Of a stretch of DNA of 35,787 bases, positions 24,089-32,126 are shown one piece after another; position 1 is the first letter of the stretch; each line of letters begins with the position of its first letter. A program made the translations under genes and the position numbers. Below the pieces are notes generated by a model. It was given only the letters and a program-made list of their open reading frames with translations. It made no database searches and was not told the DNA's origin. The DNA is from Gammaproteobacteria bacterium (GTDB lineage Bacteria > Pseudomonadota > Gammaproteobacteria > Pseudomonadales > Oceanobacteraceae), in contig JABXIK010000099.1 of assembly GCA_013373125.1 (NCBI GenBank), positions 1 to 35,787 of the forward strand. Direction: 5' to 3'.

Positions 24089-26479
24089 ATGGCCTTTTCA
24101 CACATCATTAAGCGATCACTTATTTCGATTGCTTTTATTTTACTGCTTGCCAGTGCCTATATTTATTATCAGCTAACCGCCAGTTTGCCTGTATTGGAAG
24201 GCACCCTCTCTTTTGAACAGGTGAGTGCCCCTGTAAGCATTGAGCGAGATCAACAGGGTATTCCTACCATTTCGGCGCAAACACGTGAAGACACCGCTTT
24301 TGCATTGGGTTTTCTACATGCCCAAGAGCGTCTATTTCAGATGGATTTACTTAGAAAAAATAGTGCAGGTGAATTGAGTGAATTGTTTGGGGAACTGGCC
24401 GTGCAGTTTGATAGCAAGATGCGTATTCATCAATTCCGTAAGCGCGCGCAATTGGCGGTAGAGCATTTGCCACCCAATCATAAGCAAGTATTACAAGCGT
24501 ACACCCAAGGTGTGAATGTTGGAATCGCCCAGCTAGCCGCGACTCCGTTTGAATATCAGATTTTAAATGTAGATCCCGCCCCTTGGCACCATGAAGACAG
24601 TGCTTTGGTGTTGTTGAGCATGTACATAGATTTGCAACCACAGTGGAGTGAAAGTGAACGCTCATTGGCTGTCATGAAAGATTTATTGCCAGCGGATTGG
24701 TTTGCGTTTCTAACCTCACAAGGTGGTTATTGGGATGCGCCTTTACAAGGTGAAGCCTTCGTTGAAAATACCATTATTCCGCAAAAGCCACTGGCTTCAT
24801 TTAGTGACGAAAATGAAAAGGGTGACCAAGTTAGCGATTATCAATTCTTCGATCAAATCCATTACGGCTCTAACAACTGGTCGGTATCCGGTGCATTAAC
24901 CGCACACGGGGCAGGTATGGTAGCCGATGATATGCACTTGAAATTACGTGTGCCGAATATTTGGTATCGCGCCTCTTGGTATCTACAAGATGGTCGACGT
25001 ATAACTGGAGCAAGCTTACCGGGAACACCGGCCATTGTGGTGGGCAGTAATGAGCACATTGCTTGGGGGTTTACCAATAGCCAAGGTGACTATCACGATG
25101 TCATCGTACTCAAAACCAATGAAGAGCAAACACAATACTTAACCAAAGATGGCTTGCAAGATTTCCAAGTGGAAACTGAAGTGGTGCAGGTGAAAGGACA
25201 AGAGCCGGTTAATGTGGATGTGAAATTAACGCAGTGGGGGCCGGTGATTGGTGAAAACCAAAAAGGAGAACTGCTTGCGATGCGTTGGGTGACTCATGAT
25301 ATCGAAGGGGTGAACTTTCGCTTAATGGATCTTGAGCAAGTTAACAATGTCGATGAGTCGCTGATCGTTGCGGCTCAATCTGGTGTTCCTGGGCAAAACT
25401 TTAATGTGGTAGATAAAGAAGGCAACCAAGCTTGGACAATCATGGGACGTATTCCTAAGCGTTTTGGTTTTGATACGGGAATGGGCGGCGATTATAGCGG
25501 AAGCCAGTTACCACAAGATTGGAGTAAGGGAGACAAAGGTTGGGCAGGTTATTTGGATGCAAAAGATTACCCTAAAGTGGTCAATCCAAAAGACGGTCGT
25601 ATTTGGACTGCCAATGCGCGCATCGTCAGTGATGAATTATTGAAAAAAGTAGGTATCAATAATTATGCGTTAGGGCCCAGACAAAAACAGATTCGCGATG
25701 ATATGTATGCTTTAGAGACATTTAAAGAGCAGGATTTCTTAGATATACAATTGGATGACAGAGCGGTGTTTTTAACCCGTTGGCATGATCTGTTATTAAA
25801 TTTAGTGACAAAATACCACACTGAAAACAATGCAGACGTTGTGGATGTGTTAAATCATTGGCAAGGTCGTGCCAGTGCAACGAGTGCCGGTTATTTATTT
25901 GTAAAACGCTTCCGTGAAAACGTGGTGGATCAAACCGCAGGCAGTATTTATCGATCCGTTGAAAATAACAGTAATGAATTTTGGCCATCAGCCATTGATA
26001 ATTTTGTTGAATATCCTGTTTGGCAATTAGTTACTGAGCAACCCGTGCAACATATACCCAAAGGATTTGAAAGCTGGGATGACTTTTTATTGGCCATGGT
26101 GGAAACAACGAAATCCAAGTTGCTTGAAAATGGTGGGAAGCTTGCGGAGCAAACATGGGGAGATGCCAATACGCTTGCAATTAAGCACCCACTCAGTAAG
26201 GCAATACCTTTATTAGGTTGGTTGACGGATATGCCAGCACAGCCAATGAATGGTGATACTTATATGCCGCGCGTACAAAAATCGAATTCGGGGGCATCGC
26301 AACGTTTTGCGGTATCACCAGGTCATGAAGAAGATGGTTACTTTCACATGGCAACAGGACAAAGTGGCCATCCGCTGTCGCCGTATTTTGATGTGGGACA
26401 TAGCGACTGGGTAGAAGGTGTGGCGTCTCCATTCTTGCCCGGCAAGACTAAATGGGCATTAACCCTACAGCCTAAGTAA
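24089..26479 (+). CDS. Penicillin acylase family Ntn hydrolase
   Basis: This 796-residue amidohydrolase is of the penicillin G acylase/N-acyl-homoserine-lactone acylase superfamily. An N-terminal hydrophobic segment (about residues 9-28) is a signal anchor or signal peptide, so the enzyme acts in the periplasm. The alpha part has the family motif ALGFLHAQERLFQMDLLR near 73-90. Autocatalytic cleavage is expected between G260 and S261 in YGSNNWSVSG, freeing S261 as the nucleophile of the beta chain. N-W and the later WGFTNSQGDYHD support this. Relatives cleave antibiotics, AHL signals or acyl peptides; substrate cannot be predicted. Ribosome site AAGGT (24078-24082) is 6 nt before ATG. A bidirectional terminator follows. 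Confidence 0.92.
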   Translation: MAFSHIIKRSLISIAFILLLASAYIYYQLTASLPVLEGTLSFEQVSAPVSIERDQQGIPTISAQTREDTAFALGFLHAQERLFQMDLLRKNSAGELSELFGELAVQFDSKMRIHQFRKRAQLAVEHLPPNHKQVLQAYTQGVNVGIAQLAATPFEYQILNVDPAPWHHEDSALVLLSMYIDLQPQWSESERSLAVMKDLLPADWFAFLTSQGGYWDAPLQGEAFVENTIIPQKPLASFSDENEKGDQVSDYQFFDQIHYGSNNWSVSGALTAHGAGMVADDMHLKLRVPNIWYRASWYLQDGRRITGASLPGTPAIVVGSNEHIAWGFTNSQGDYHDVIVLKTNEEQTQYLTKDGLQDFQVETEVVQVKGQEPVNVDVKLTQWGPVIGENQKGELLAMRWVTHDIEGVNFRLMDLEQVNNVDESLIVAAQSGVPGQNFNVVDKEGNQAWTIMGRIPKRFGFDTGMGGDYSGSQLPQDWSKGDKGWAGYLDAKDYPKVVNPKDGRIWTANARIVSDELLKKVGINNYALGPRQKQIRDDMYALETFKEQDFLDIQLDDRAVFLTRWHDLLLNLVTKYHTENNADVVDVLNHWQGRASATSAGYLFVKRFRENVVDQTAGSIYRSVENNSNEFWPSAIDNFVEYPVWQLVTEQPVQHIPKGFESWDDFLLAMVETTKSKLLENGGKLAEQTWGDANTLAIKHPLSKAIPLLGWLTDMPAQPMNGDTYMPRVQKSNSGASQRFAVSPGHEEDGYFHMATGQSGHPLSPYFDVGHSDWVEGVASPFLPGKTKWALTLQPK

Positions 26480-26493
26480 CATATTTGTTGCAG

Positions 26494-26531
26494 AAAAAAG
26501 CCAGATGCATAAATATGCAACTGGCTTTTTT
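26494..26531. terminator. Bidirectional terminator between acylase gene and purC
   Basis: Six As, stem GCCAG (A-A mismatch) TGCAT, loop AAAT, ATGCA, CTGGC and six Ts. It is shared by the two convergent genes. Confidence 0.92.
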
Positions 26532-26553
26532 ATTTGTGTGATTAAGAAGTTGA

Positions 26554-27657
26554 TTAATCAATCAAACCGTATTGCGCGCTCAGAATATCGATAATTTCTT
26601 GTTTCGGATTATCGGATAGGTGTAGTGCTTTTCCGGTAATTTTTTCGGCAATGTCGATGTAGGTTTTGCTCACTTGTGCAAACACTTCCGCAGGTAGAGC
26701 ATTATCGCGGGCTAGCGCTTCACGCTCATCCATACGATCTTTATTCAATAAAATGTCTGGATCAGGGAAGTGATTCAATAGTAACTGGCGGAAGCCTTCT
26801 TTACTGTTCTCCACTACGCGACCGTTACGATATTCTTCGCCATCCCAAATACGGGAACTGTCAGGTGTGCCCACTTCATCCATGTAAATAAGCTTTTCTT
26901 GGCCGCTGGCATCCGTGACGTAACCAAATTCAAATTTGGTATCCACAAAGATCTGATCAATTTTCTCTAGTGCTTGGCTAATGACGTTAAAGCCTTCGCT
27001 TAATAATTTTTCATACAGATCAATGTCCGCTTCGCTGCGTAAATTAAATGCTGCATAATGATCACGAATATCTTGGCGGCTCACGTTGACATCGTCTTGT
27101 TCTGGCACGCCTGGAATGCCTTTTAGAATCCCCTTGGTGCTGGGTGTCATTAGCAATTCAGGTAGTTTTTGATCTTTGCCAAGACCTTCTGGAAGTTGGA
27201 TGCCACAAAAGTCACGTTCCCCTTTGCTATACGCGCGCCACATGGAGCCTGTGATGTATGAACGGCAAATGGCCTCGATCATCACAGGACGCGCTTTTTG
27301 TACGATCCAAACAAACGGGTGTGGAATATCCAGAATGTGGCTGTCGGCAAGGCCTTGTTCTTTGAATAGCTGGAACCAGTGATTCGAGATGGCGTTTAGG
27401 GCAGCGCCTTTTCCAGGGATGCCTTGTAGGCCCCCTTCACCATGCCAGATGCAATCAAACGCACTGATGCGATCACTGATGACCATAATGGCAAGAGGCG
27501 CATCAGGTGCTACATCGTAGCCTTTTTCTTTAATCAGACGGGCACTGTCTTCTGCTGTTAACCAATAAACGCTGCGTACCTTGCCGCTGTGAACGGGTTT
27601 GTCGGTGCGAATCGGAAGATCGTTGTTCACCGCTAAAACGCTTTGTGCCTGAGTCAT
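26554..27657 (-). CDS. purC: Phosphoribosylaminoimidazole-succinocarboxamide synthase
   Basis: PurC (SAICAR synthase) condenses CAIR with aspartate using ATP in purine synthesis. The 367-residue product belongs to the longer PurC type found in Vibrio and Oceanospirillales, not the 237-residue E. coli form. Visible motifs are [11 protein letters not shown] at about 24, [15 protein letters not shown] near 60-75 and [13 protein letters not shown] near 130. [12 protein letters not shown] and the C-terminal [14 protein letters not shown] also fit. ATG 27657 is preferred because AGGTGG (complement of 27663-27668) lies 5 nt upstream; the GTG at 27666 is inside that site. A possible -10 (TAGAAT, complement of 27686-27691) precedes it. 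Confidence 0.96.
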   Translation of the reverse strand: MTQAQSVLAVNNDLPIRTDKPVHSGKVRSVYWLTAEDSARLIKEKGYDVAPDAPLAIMVISDRISAFDCIWHGEGGLQGIPGKGAALNAISNHWFQLFKEQGLADSHILDIPHPFVWIVQKARPVMIEAICRSYITGSMWRAYSKGERDFCGIQLPEGLGKDQKLPELLMTPSTKGILKGIPGVPEQDDVNVSRQDIRDHYAAFNLRSEADIDLYEKLLSEGFNVISQALEKIDQIFVDTKFEFGYVTDASGQEKLIYMDEVGTPDSSRIWDGEEYRNGRVVENSKEGFRQLLLNHFPDPDILLNKDRMDEREALARDNALPAEVFAQVSKTYIDIAEKITGKALHLSDNPKQEIIDILSAQYGLID

Positions 27658-27786
27658 GGTGTCCACCTAGAGAAAATAAGGCGGAATTCTAGCAAAGGGG
27701 CTAGGGGATGGGTATTGATTAAAACACAACGGGGCATGATTGCAGCTCATGTATGGCTACGATCCTGCCCGTAATGCTTTTTACAA

Positions 27787-28458
27787 TTAGGCGTAGTCGT
27801 AATCGCCGCCCTTGGCGAGCCCAGCTTGATACGCAGGACGAGCTTGTAGAGTGTTCACGTATTTGAGGATATTGGGGTATTTTTCATCGATTAAGCCTCT
27901 TGCCACAGATGCCTCAAGAGGGAAGCTCATTTGAAAGTCTGCCCCGGTGAGTTGATCGCCACAAAACCAGGTATTTTTGGCTAAATGTTGTTCAATGTAG
28001 GCCAGTTGATTCTTTAGGTTAGGGGATACAAAGCTTTGTAGCACCTTATTCGCCAACATTTTAGCAACGGGTTTAATGAAAAATGGCATAGGGGCGGATT
28101 GCATCTTCATAAACACAAGGCGCATCACCATAGGGGGCATGAGTGAGCCTTCACTGAAGTGCAGCCAGTACAGGTACTGCCAGTATTCGGATGTGTTGGC
28201 TTCAGGCTTGAATTCAGGGCCATATTGCGCGATGAGGTATTCGATGATGGCGCCGCTCTCGGCCAGTGTAATGCCGGTTTGATCGTCACTGATCACAGGG
28301 CTTTTACCTAGGGGGTGTACGTCTTTTAAGCTCTGAGGGGCTAGAATGGTAATTGGGTCTCGCTGATAGAACTCAATTTTGTATTCGATGCCCAACTCTT
28401 CCATTAACCAAAGAATACGCTGAGAGCGAGAATTATTAAGGTGATGTAGTGTAATCAT
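27787..28458 (-). CDS. Glutathione S-transferase family protein
   Basis: This 223-residue cytosolic protein has the GST two-domain fold. The N-terminal thioredoxin-like domain starts ITLHHLNNSRSQRILWLMEELG and continues to VHPLGKSPVISD and LAESGAIIEYLI, the glutathione-binding loop. The helical C-terminal domain includes GDQLTGADFQMSFPLEA, with the capping-box aspartate near residue 180. Substrate is unknown. It lies 129 bp upstream of purC on the same strand and may or may not share its transcript. It is divergent from the PhnA gene across 148 bp. Confidence 0.92.
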   Translation of the reverse strand: MITLHHLNNSRSQRILWLMEELGIEYKIEFYQRDPITILAPQSLKDVHPLGKSPVISDDQTGITLAESGAIIEYLIAQYGPEFKPEANTSEYWQYLYWLHFSEGSLMPPMVMRLVFMKMQSAPMPFFIKPVAKMLANKVLQSFVSPNLKNQLAYIEQHLAKNTWFCGDQLTGADFQMSFPLEASVARGLIDEKYPNILKYVNTLQARPAYQAGLAKGGDYDYA

Positions 28459-28606
28459 TGTCTTTCTTATTGTTGAGTGAATGGGGTATACGATGAAGCA
28501 GACGGCAATGGATTACAAATTTTCCATTTAATTGCAAGGCTTTAAGCTTTCTTGGCTAAAATCGGGCATAATACCCCCTCTTTTAGTGGGTCTATATGTG
28601 AATAGC

Positions 28607-29176
28607 ATGAGTATTGAACAAGCCTTATTACAACGAAGTGGCCATCAATGTGAGTTATGTGGTGCGAGTGACGGTTTATCCCCATTAGCGGTTGAGCCAT
28701 CTGACGGCACTTTGGATAAAAGCATTGTGGTATGTGAGACCTGTAAAGGTCAGATTGAAGATCCAAGTACTATGGATGTTAATCATTGGCGTTGCTTGAA
28801 TGACAGTATGTGGAATCAAGAAGCGCCGGTACAAGTGATGGCGTACCGTCAGCTATTTGCCCTGATCGCAAAAGGGGAAACTTGGGCGCAAGACAGTTTG
28901 GATATGTTGTATCTCGATCCAGAAGTGGAAAAGTGGGCTAAGATGGGCTTGCCAGATGAAGATGCCGAACCAACTTATGATGTTAACAAGGCGGTGCTTC
29001 AAGCCGGTGATAGCGTTACTTTGGTGAAGGATTTAGTGGTAAAAGGCGCTAACTTCACCGCTAAGCAAGGCACCTTGGTGAAAAACATTTCTTTAACCAG
29101 TAACCCAAAACATATTGAAGGTAAGGTTAATGGCTCGCAAATCGTCATCATTTCTGAGTATTGCAAAAAAGCTTAA
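28607..29176 (+). CDS. yjdM: PhnA/YjdM domain protein
   Basis: This 189-residue protein is of the PhnA (YjdM) family, once tied to alkylphosphonate use but not shown to be part of that pathway. The N-terminal zinc ribbon shows two cysteine pairs, CELC near residue 15 and CETC near 45. The C-terminal PhnA domain has AGDSVTLVKDLVVKGANF and GTLVKNISLTSNPKHIEGKV. The middle (about 55-115) is a family extension absent from the 111-residue E. coli protein. ATG 28607 begins at the ribbon and is favoured over an in-frame start at 28532, though no strong ribosome site precedes it. A bidirectional terminator follows. Confidence 0.88.
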   Translation: MSIEQALLQRSGHQCELCGASDGLSPLAVEPSDGTLDKSIVVCETCKGQIEDPSTMDVNHWRCLNDSMWNQEAPVQVMAYRQLFALIAKGETWAQDSLDMLYLDPEVEKWAKMGLPDEDAEPTYDVNKAVLQAGDSVTLVKDLVVKGANFTAKQGTLVKNISLTSNPKHIEGKVNGSQIVIISEYCKKA

Positions 29177-29199
29177 TTAATTTTGCACCTTTAAGAAAT

Positions 29200-29228
29200 A
29201 AAAAAGCCTGCTTAATGCAGGCTTTTTT
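29200..29228. terminator. Bidirectional terminator between PhnA and PAS genes
   Basis: A run, stem AGCCTGC (29205-29211), loop TTAAT, GCAGGCT (29217-29223), T run to 29228. It serves both converging genes. Confidence 0.92.
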
Positions 29229-29234
29229 GTGAGA

Positions 29235-30104
29235 TTAATTGAGGGTTTTATGTAAGTTTGGCGGTAGCTTTGCCAGCTCCCATAAGAAACTATCGAGCTT
29301 GAACGTTGCTGTACGTAATTGTTGATCAATATCCGCTAATTCATCGCAAATTTTCCGATAACGCTTACCGCGTTTAATAGCATTAAGCGCATCTTCTACT
29401 TTTTGTTTTTTCGTACCTATGTATTCGCGAACCCGCTTCCCATCTTTCTTAGGGTAAATTAAGTACAAATACTTATCTTGATGCCAGTAGGGGGTCGCCT
29501 CAATACGCTGTGTGGTTTCAAGCGTGGCTTTTTCTTCGAGCAATAATGATTTGGTTTGCTTAAGTTGATTAATATGATCTGGAATGCGGCCTACTTTATG
29601 ATCCAATGTATCGGATGTGTTTTTTTCTAATAGTTTTTGACGTTCGCTGGTGTCAGTAATCGTCAATATGGCACCACGATAAGTTTGATCAGAGCTAGGA
29701 ATTTTGGTCATTGAAATACGTGCCCAAAAACTCTCGCCGCTGGGCTTTAATATAGGTAAGGAGACAAACTCCAGTTGGTTACTTTTTAATGAGGCTAATG
29801 CCTTATTTAACACACAATGATCTTCAACAGCGATGAGGTGATGGATAGGTTTAAAAAATAAAGCGTCATCTACGCAACCCAGTTTTTTCACTAAGAATGG
29901 GTTCATATAACTGATTTGATGTTGAGTATTTAAAACTAATAACCCTTCTGGGGATAACTCAACGAGATTTTGATAACAACGAGTTTGAACTGCATCACAA
30001 CTGGTGATATGAATCGGTGTCTCATTGGTCTCTGAAAAAGAAACCGAAACATCCATGTCGTCATCGTATTGCTCTAAGATTGATATAAGTTCTCGAGCCT
30101 TCAT
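29235..30104 (-). CDS. PAS domain protein with C-terminal helical domain
   Basis: This 289-residue soluble protein falls into three parts. Residues 1-40 (KARELISILEQYDDDMDV start) form a small alpha/beta unit seen at the front of other uncharacterised proteins. Residues 45-155 are a PAS domain (LSPEGLLVLNTQHQISYMNP, then LKPSGESFWARISMTKI and ILTITDTSERQ). Residues 160-289 are mostly helical, with a basic aromatic strand-like stretch YWHQDKYLYLIYPKKDGKR followed by EYIGTKKQKVEDAL that may bind nucleic acid (inference). No kinase, GGDEF or EAL domain is present. The ATG at 30104 is preceded by AAGGA. It is divergent from the ThiF operon, with a perfect dyad between them, so it could be that operon's sensor-regulator. 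Confidence 0.75.
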   Translation of the reverse strand: MKARELISILEQYDDDMDVSVSFSETNETPIHITSCDAVQTRCYQNLVELSPEGLLVLNTQHQISYMNPFLVKKLGCVDDALFFKPIHHLIAVEDHCVLNKALASLKSNQLEFVSLPILKPSGESFWARISMTKIPSSDQTYRGAILTITDTSERQKLLEKNTSDTLDHKVGRIPDHINQLKQTKSLLLEEKATLETTQRIEATPYWHQDKYLYLIYPKKDGKRVREYIGTKKQKVEDALNAIKRGKRYRKICDELADIDQQLRTATFKLDSFLWELAKLPPNLHKTLN

Positions 30105-30120
30105 GTTTCCTTACCCTCAT

Positions 30121-30185
30121 AGATTAGGTATTCAGATAAAACCCATAAAATGAATGTGACTAATCTAGTAATAAAGTATTACTAG
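30121..30185. promoter_or_regulatory. Perfect 21-bp dyad between PAS gene and ThiF operon
   Basis: CTAGTAATA (30165-30173), AAG, TATTACTAG (30177-30185) is a perfect inverted repeat with 9-bp arms. It overlaps a second inverted pair, AGATTAG (30121-30127)/CTAATCT (30160-30166). It has no T tract and lies in the 247-bp divergent gap, 61 bp from the PAS start and 167 bp from the ThiF start. A dimeric regulator site is the natural reading. No promoter could be placed with confidence in this gap. Confidence 0.5.
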
Positions 30186-30351
30186 CACTGACATGATGTG
30201 CCTAAGCATAGTCCTATCCATCGAAAATTCCTAGGCCATATTTCACATAGACGTGGTTAAAACCATGACGCAGTTAGAGATGTAATGCTTGTTGTGTCAT
30301 TAAAAATCTTCGTAAAGTCACGCCACTTCTAATTATTACTGAGTAATCAAT

Positions 30352-32112
30352 ATGGAAAACGCGGCGACGGAATTTAATAGAGAAGAATTTTATAAAGAGT
30401 TCACACTTAGAAACGCAGGTTTTATATGTGATGCGGATCAAAAAAGGCTAAGAGAGTCAGTGATCCTGATTGCTGGTTGTGGATCAACTGGTGGTAGTGT
30501 AATAGAACTTCTGGTGCGAAGTGGCGCTGAGAATTTAATTTTGGTGGATAACGGTCGTTATGATTTGAATAATGCCAACCGTCAAAACATGGTGCTGGAC
30601 GATGTTGACCGTTATAAGCCAATTGTCTTCCAAGAACGCTGCCAAGCTATTAATCCGTTTGTCAAAATTGAAGTATGTAATATCGGTATTACGCCGGATA
30701 ACGTAGATGATTTTGTTAGCCGTGCCGATGTGGTTGTCGATGCGGTCGATGTAACCGGTCGTTCCGGTTTAGAAATGAAATTTTTATTACATGAAGTGTG
30801 TCATGTTAAAAACAAAGCCGTAATTTGCGGCTATGATATGGCCGCAACGCAATATATTCCTATCTTCGATTATCGAAATCCAGATCTCCCTCTATTTGAT
30901 AACCAAATTAACGCGAATATGGTGGCAACCATGGACCCATTAAAGGTTTGTACTTTTTTGGTACCCATTAGTGAAATACCTGAAGCCATGTTTGAAGAGT
31001 TAGAACGACACACCCAGGGTAAAGATTACACCTCTCAACTAGGTATAGCAGCGAATTTATTTGGCACGATCACCACTGCTTTAGTTATAGATATTTTGTC
31101 TGGCCGGTCAGTCAAGAATGAATACACCATTGATGTATGGAAAGTCATTCGAGGAGAATATGAAGATAAAGAAAAACTGGCTGAATATCGAAAAGGAATT
31201 GAGGCGTGGCAAAACGAGCCGTGCAATATTGAAGATAACGAATTCTTAAGTCGCTCGTTAAAACACTATTCAGTGCCATTCTTGCCTGAGCTTCTTCCAG
31301 AAAATCTTACTCAACCCCACCTTAAAATTAAATCATCTGAGAATCTTATTAGTGTAGCCATTCGTAATGGCGATTTGGCGGATAAACATAAACAGCAGTT
31401 ATTACGTTACGCATTTGTGCATTATGCAAAAGTCGGATTTATTAACCAAGATACAGCTGCTAAAGATTTATTGCACCACGAGCCTTTAACCGCTCTGCAA
31501 GAGGATGATGTGCACATTCTCGTGTTGGATAAAACCCTAGGTAAATTGATGGCTTATTCCACGCTTAAAATGATGCCTGAATCAAATAAAACCTTCAGCG
31601 AAGCGCAAAGGCCAGAATATTCAGTTGAAAAGGCATTTGGTCGAGAGACTTTCTCAAATATTTCTGATTTAGCTGGACTTCAGCTATCAGAAATACGTGA
31701 AATTGGACGTGTTGTTAAAACTTATACTGAAGATAAGACCATGTCTGCTCGAGTTGGTTTGATGTTGCTTGATGCCTATCACGCATTGATTACCCAACAA
31801 GATAGTGGGATTAAGGCAATGATTGGCGATGGTGAGGCTAAGGTGACTTTAGCCAATCTTGATATGTACGGCTTTAACCCTGTTGTTTTACAGAAATCAA
31901 ATGTGGTTATCGATCCTGAGCATTTATTTGCTAGTCGCTATCAAGGAAGAGAAGTTAAACCGTTTTGGTTTGCTCTTAGTCAAATGGATAAAGAAAAAAA
32001 TCAACAAGCTTCACAACTATTAAACCTCGCTGAAAATGAATTTTATTCAGCCTATAAAAAATTTAAAAACTCTGAACCCTTAACTATTCAACCACAGACT
32101 GAGCTTGCCTAA
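30352..32112 (+). CDS. ThiF/E1-like adenylyltransferase with acyltransferase-like C-terminus
   Basis: This 586-residue protein has two parts. Residues about 10-285 form a ThiF/MoeB/E1-type adenylating fold: glycine loop AGCGSTGG at 41-48, D66 in LILVDNGRYDLNNANRQN, and VVDAVDVTGRSG at 128-139. The MoeB-type CxxC zinc pairs are absent. Residues about 345-560 (IRNGDLADKHKQQLLRYAFV, HILVLDKTLGKLMAYSTL and ELREIG-like SEIREIGRVV) look like the LuxI/GNAT-like N-acyltransferase group; this second call is by pattern and uncertain. E1-like enzymes adenylate a carboxylate, often a peptide C-terminus, so the fusion suggests activation plus acyl transfer. It overlaps the acyl-CoA dehydrogenase region and starts a three-gene operon. 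Ribosome site weak. Confidence 0.75.
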   Translation: MENAATEFNREEFYKEFTLRNAGFICDADQKRLRESVILIAGCGSTGGSVIELLVRSGAENLILVDNGRYDLNNANRQNMVLDDVDRYKPIVFQERCQAINPFVKIEVCNIGITPDNVDDFVSRADVVVDAVDVTGRSGLEMKFLLHEVCHVKNKAVICGYDMAATQYIPIFDYRNPDLPLFDNQINANMVATMDPLKVCTFLVPISEIPEAMFEELERHTQGKDYTSQLGIAANLFGTITTALVIDILSGRSVKNEYTIDVWKVIRGEYEDKEKLAEYRKGIEAWQNEPCNIEDNEFLSRSLKHYSVPFLPELLPENLTQPHLKIKSSENLISVAIRNGDLADKHKQQLLRYAFVHYAKVGFINQDTAAKDLLHHEPLTALQEDDVHILVLDKTLGKLMAYSTLKMMPESNKTFSEAQRPEYSVEKAFGRETFSNISDLAGLQLSEIREIGRVVKTYTEDKTMSARVGLMLLDAYHALITQQDSGIKAMIGDGEAKVTLANLDMYGFNPVVLQKSNVVIDPEHLFASRYQGREVKPFWFALSQMDKEKNQQASQLLNLAENEFYSAYKKFKNSEPLTIQPQTELA

Positions 32113-32113
32113 T

Positions 32114-32126
32114 GGAGGCTGTTATG
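32114..32126 (+). promoter_or_regulatory. Ribosome site deciding the acyl-CoA dehydrogenase start
   Basis: GGAGG (32114-32118) lies 5 nt before ATG 32124. An earlier ATG at 32112 overlaps the previous stop and runs into this site, so 32124 is the better start. Confidence 0.6.

Noticed and set aside
30352..32112. E1 enzyme of a CBASS or Bil anti-phage conjugation system
   Set aside because: No CD-NTase, E2, JAB protease or ubiquitin-like gene adjoins it; the partners are an acyl-CoA dehydrogenase and an exporter.
30352..32112. Thiamine or molybdopterin ThiF/MoeB
   Set aside because: It is far longer than ThiF or MoeB, lacks the CxxC zinc pairs, has a large extra C-terminal domain, and has no ThiS/MoaD-type partner nearby.
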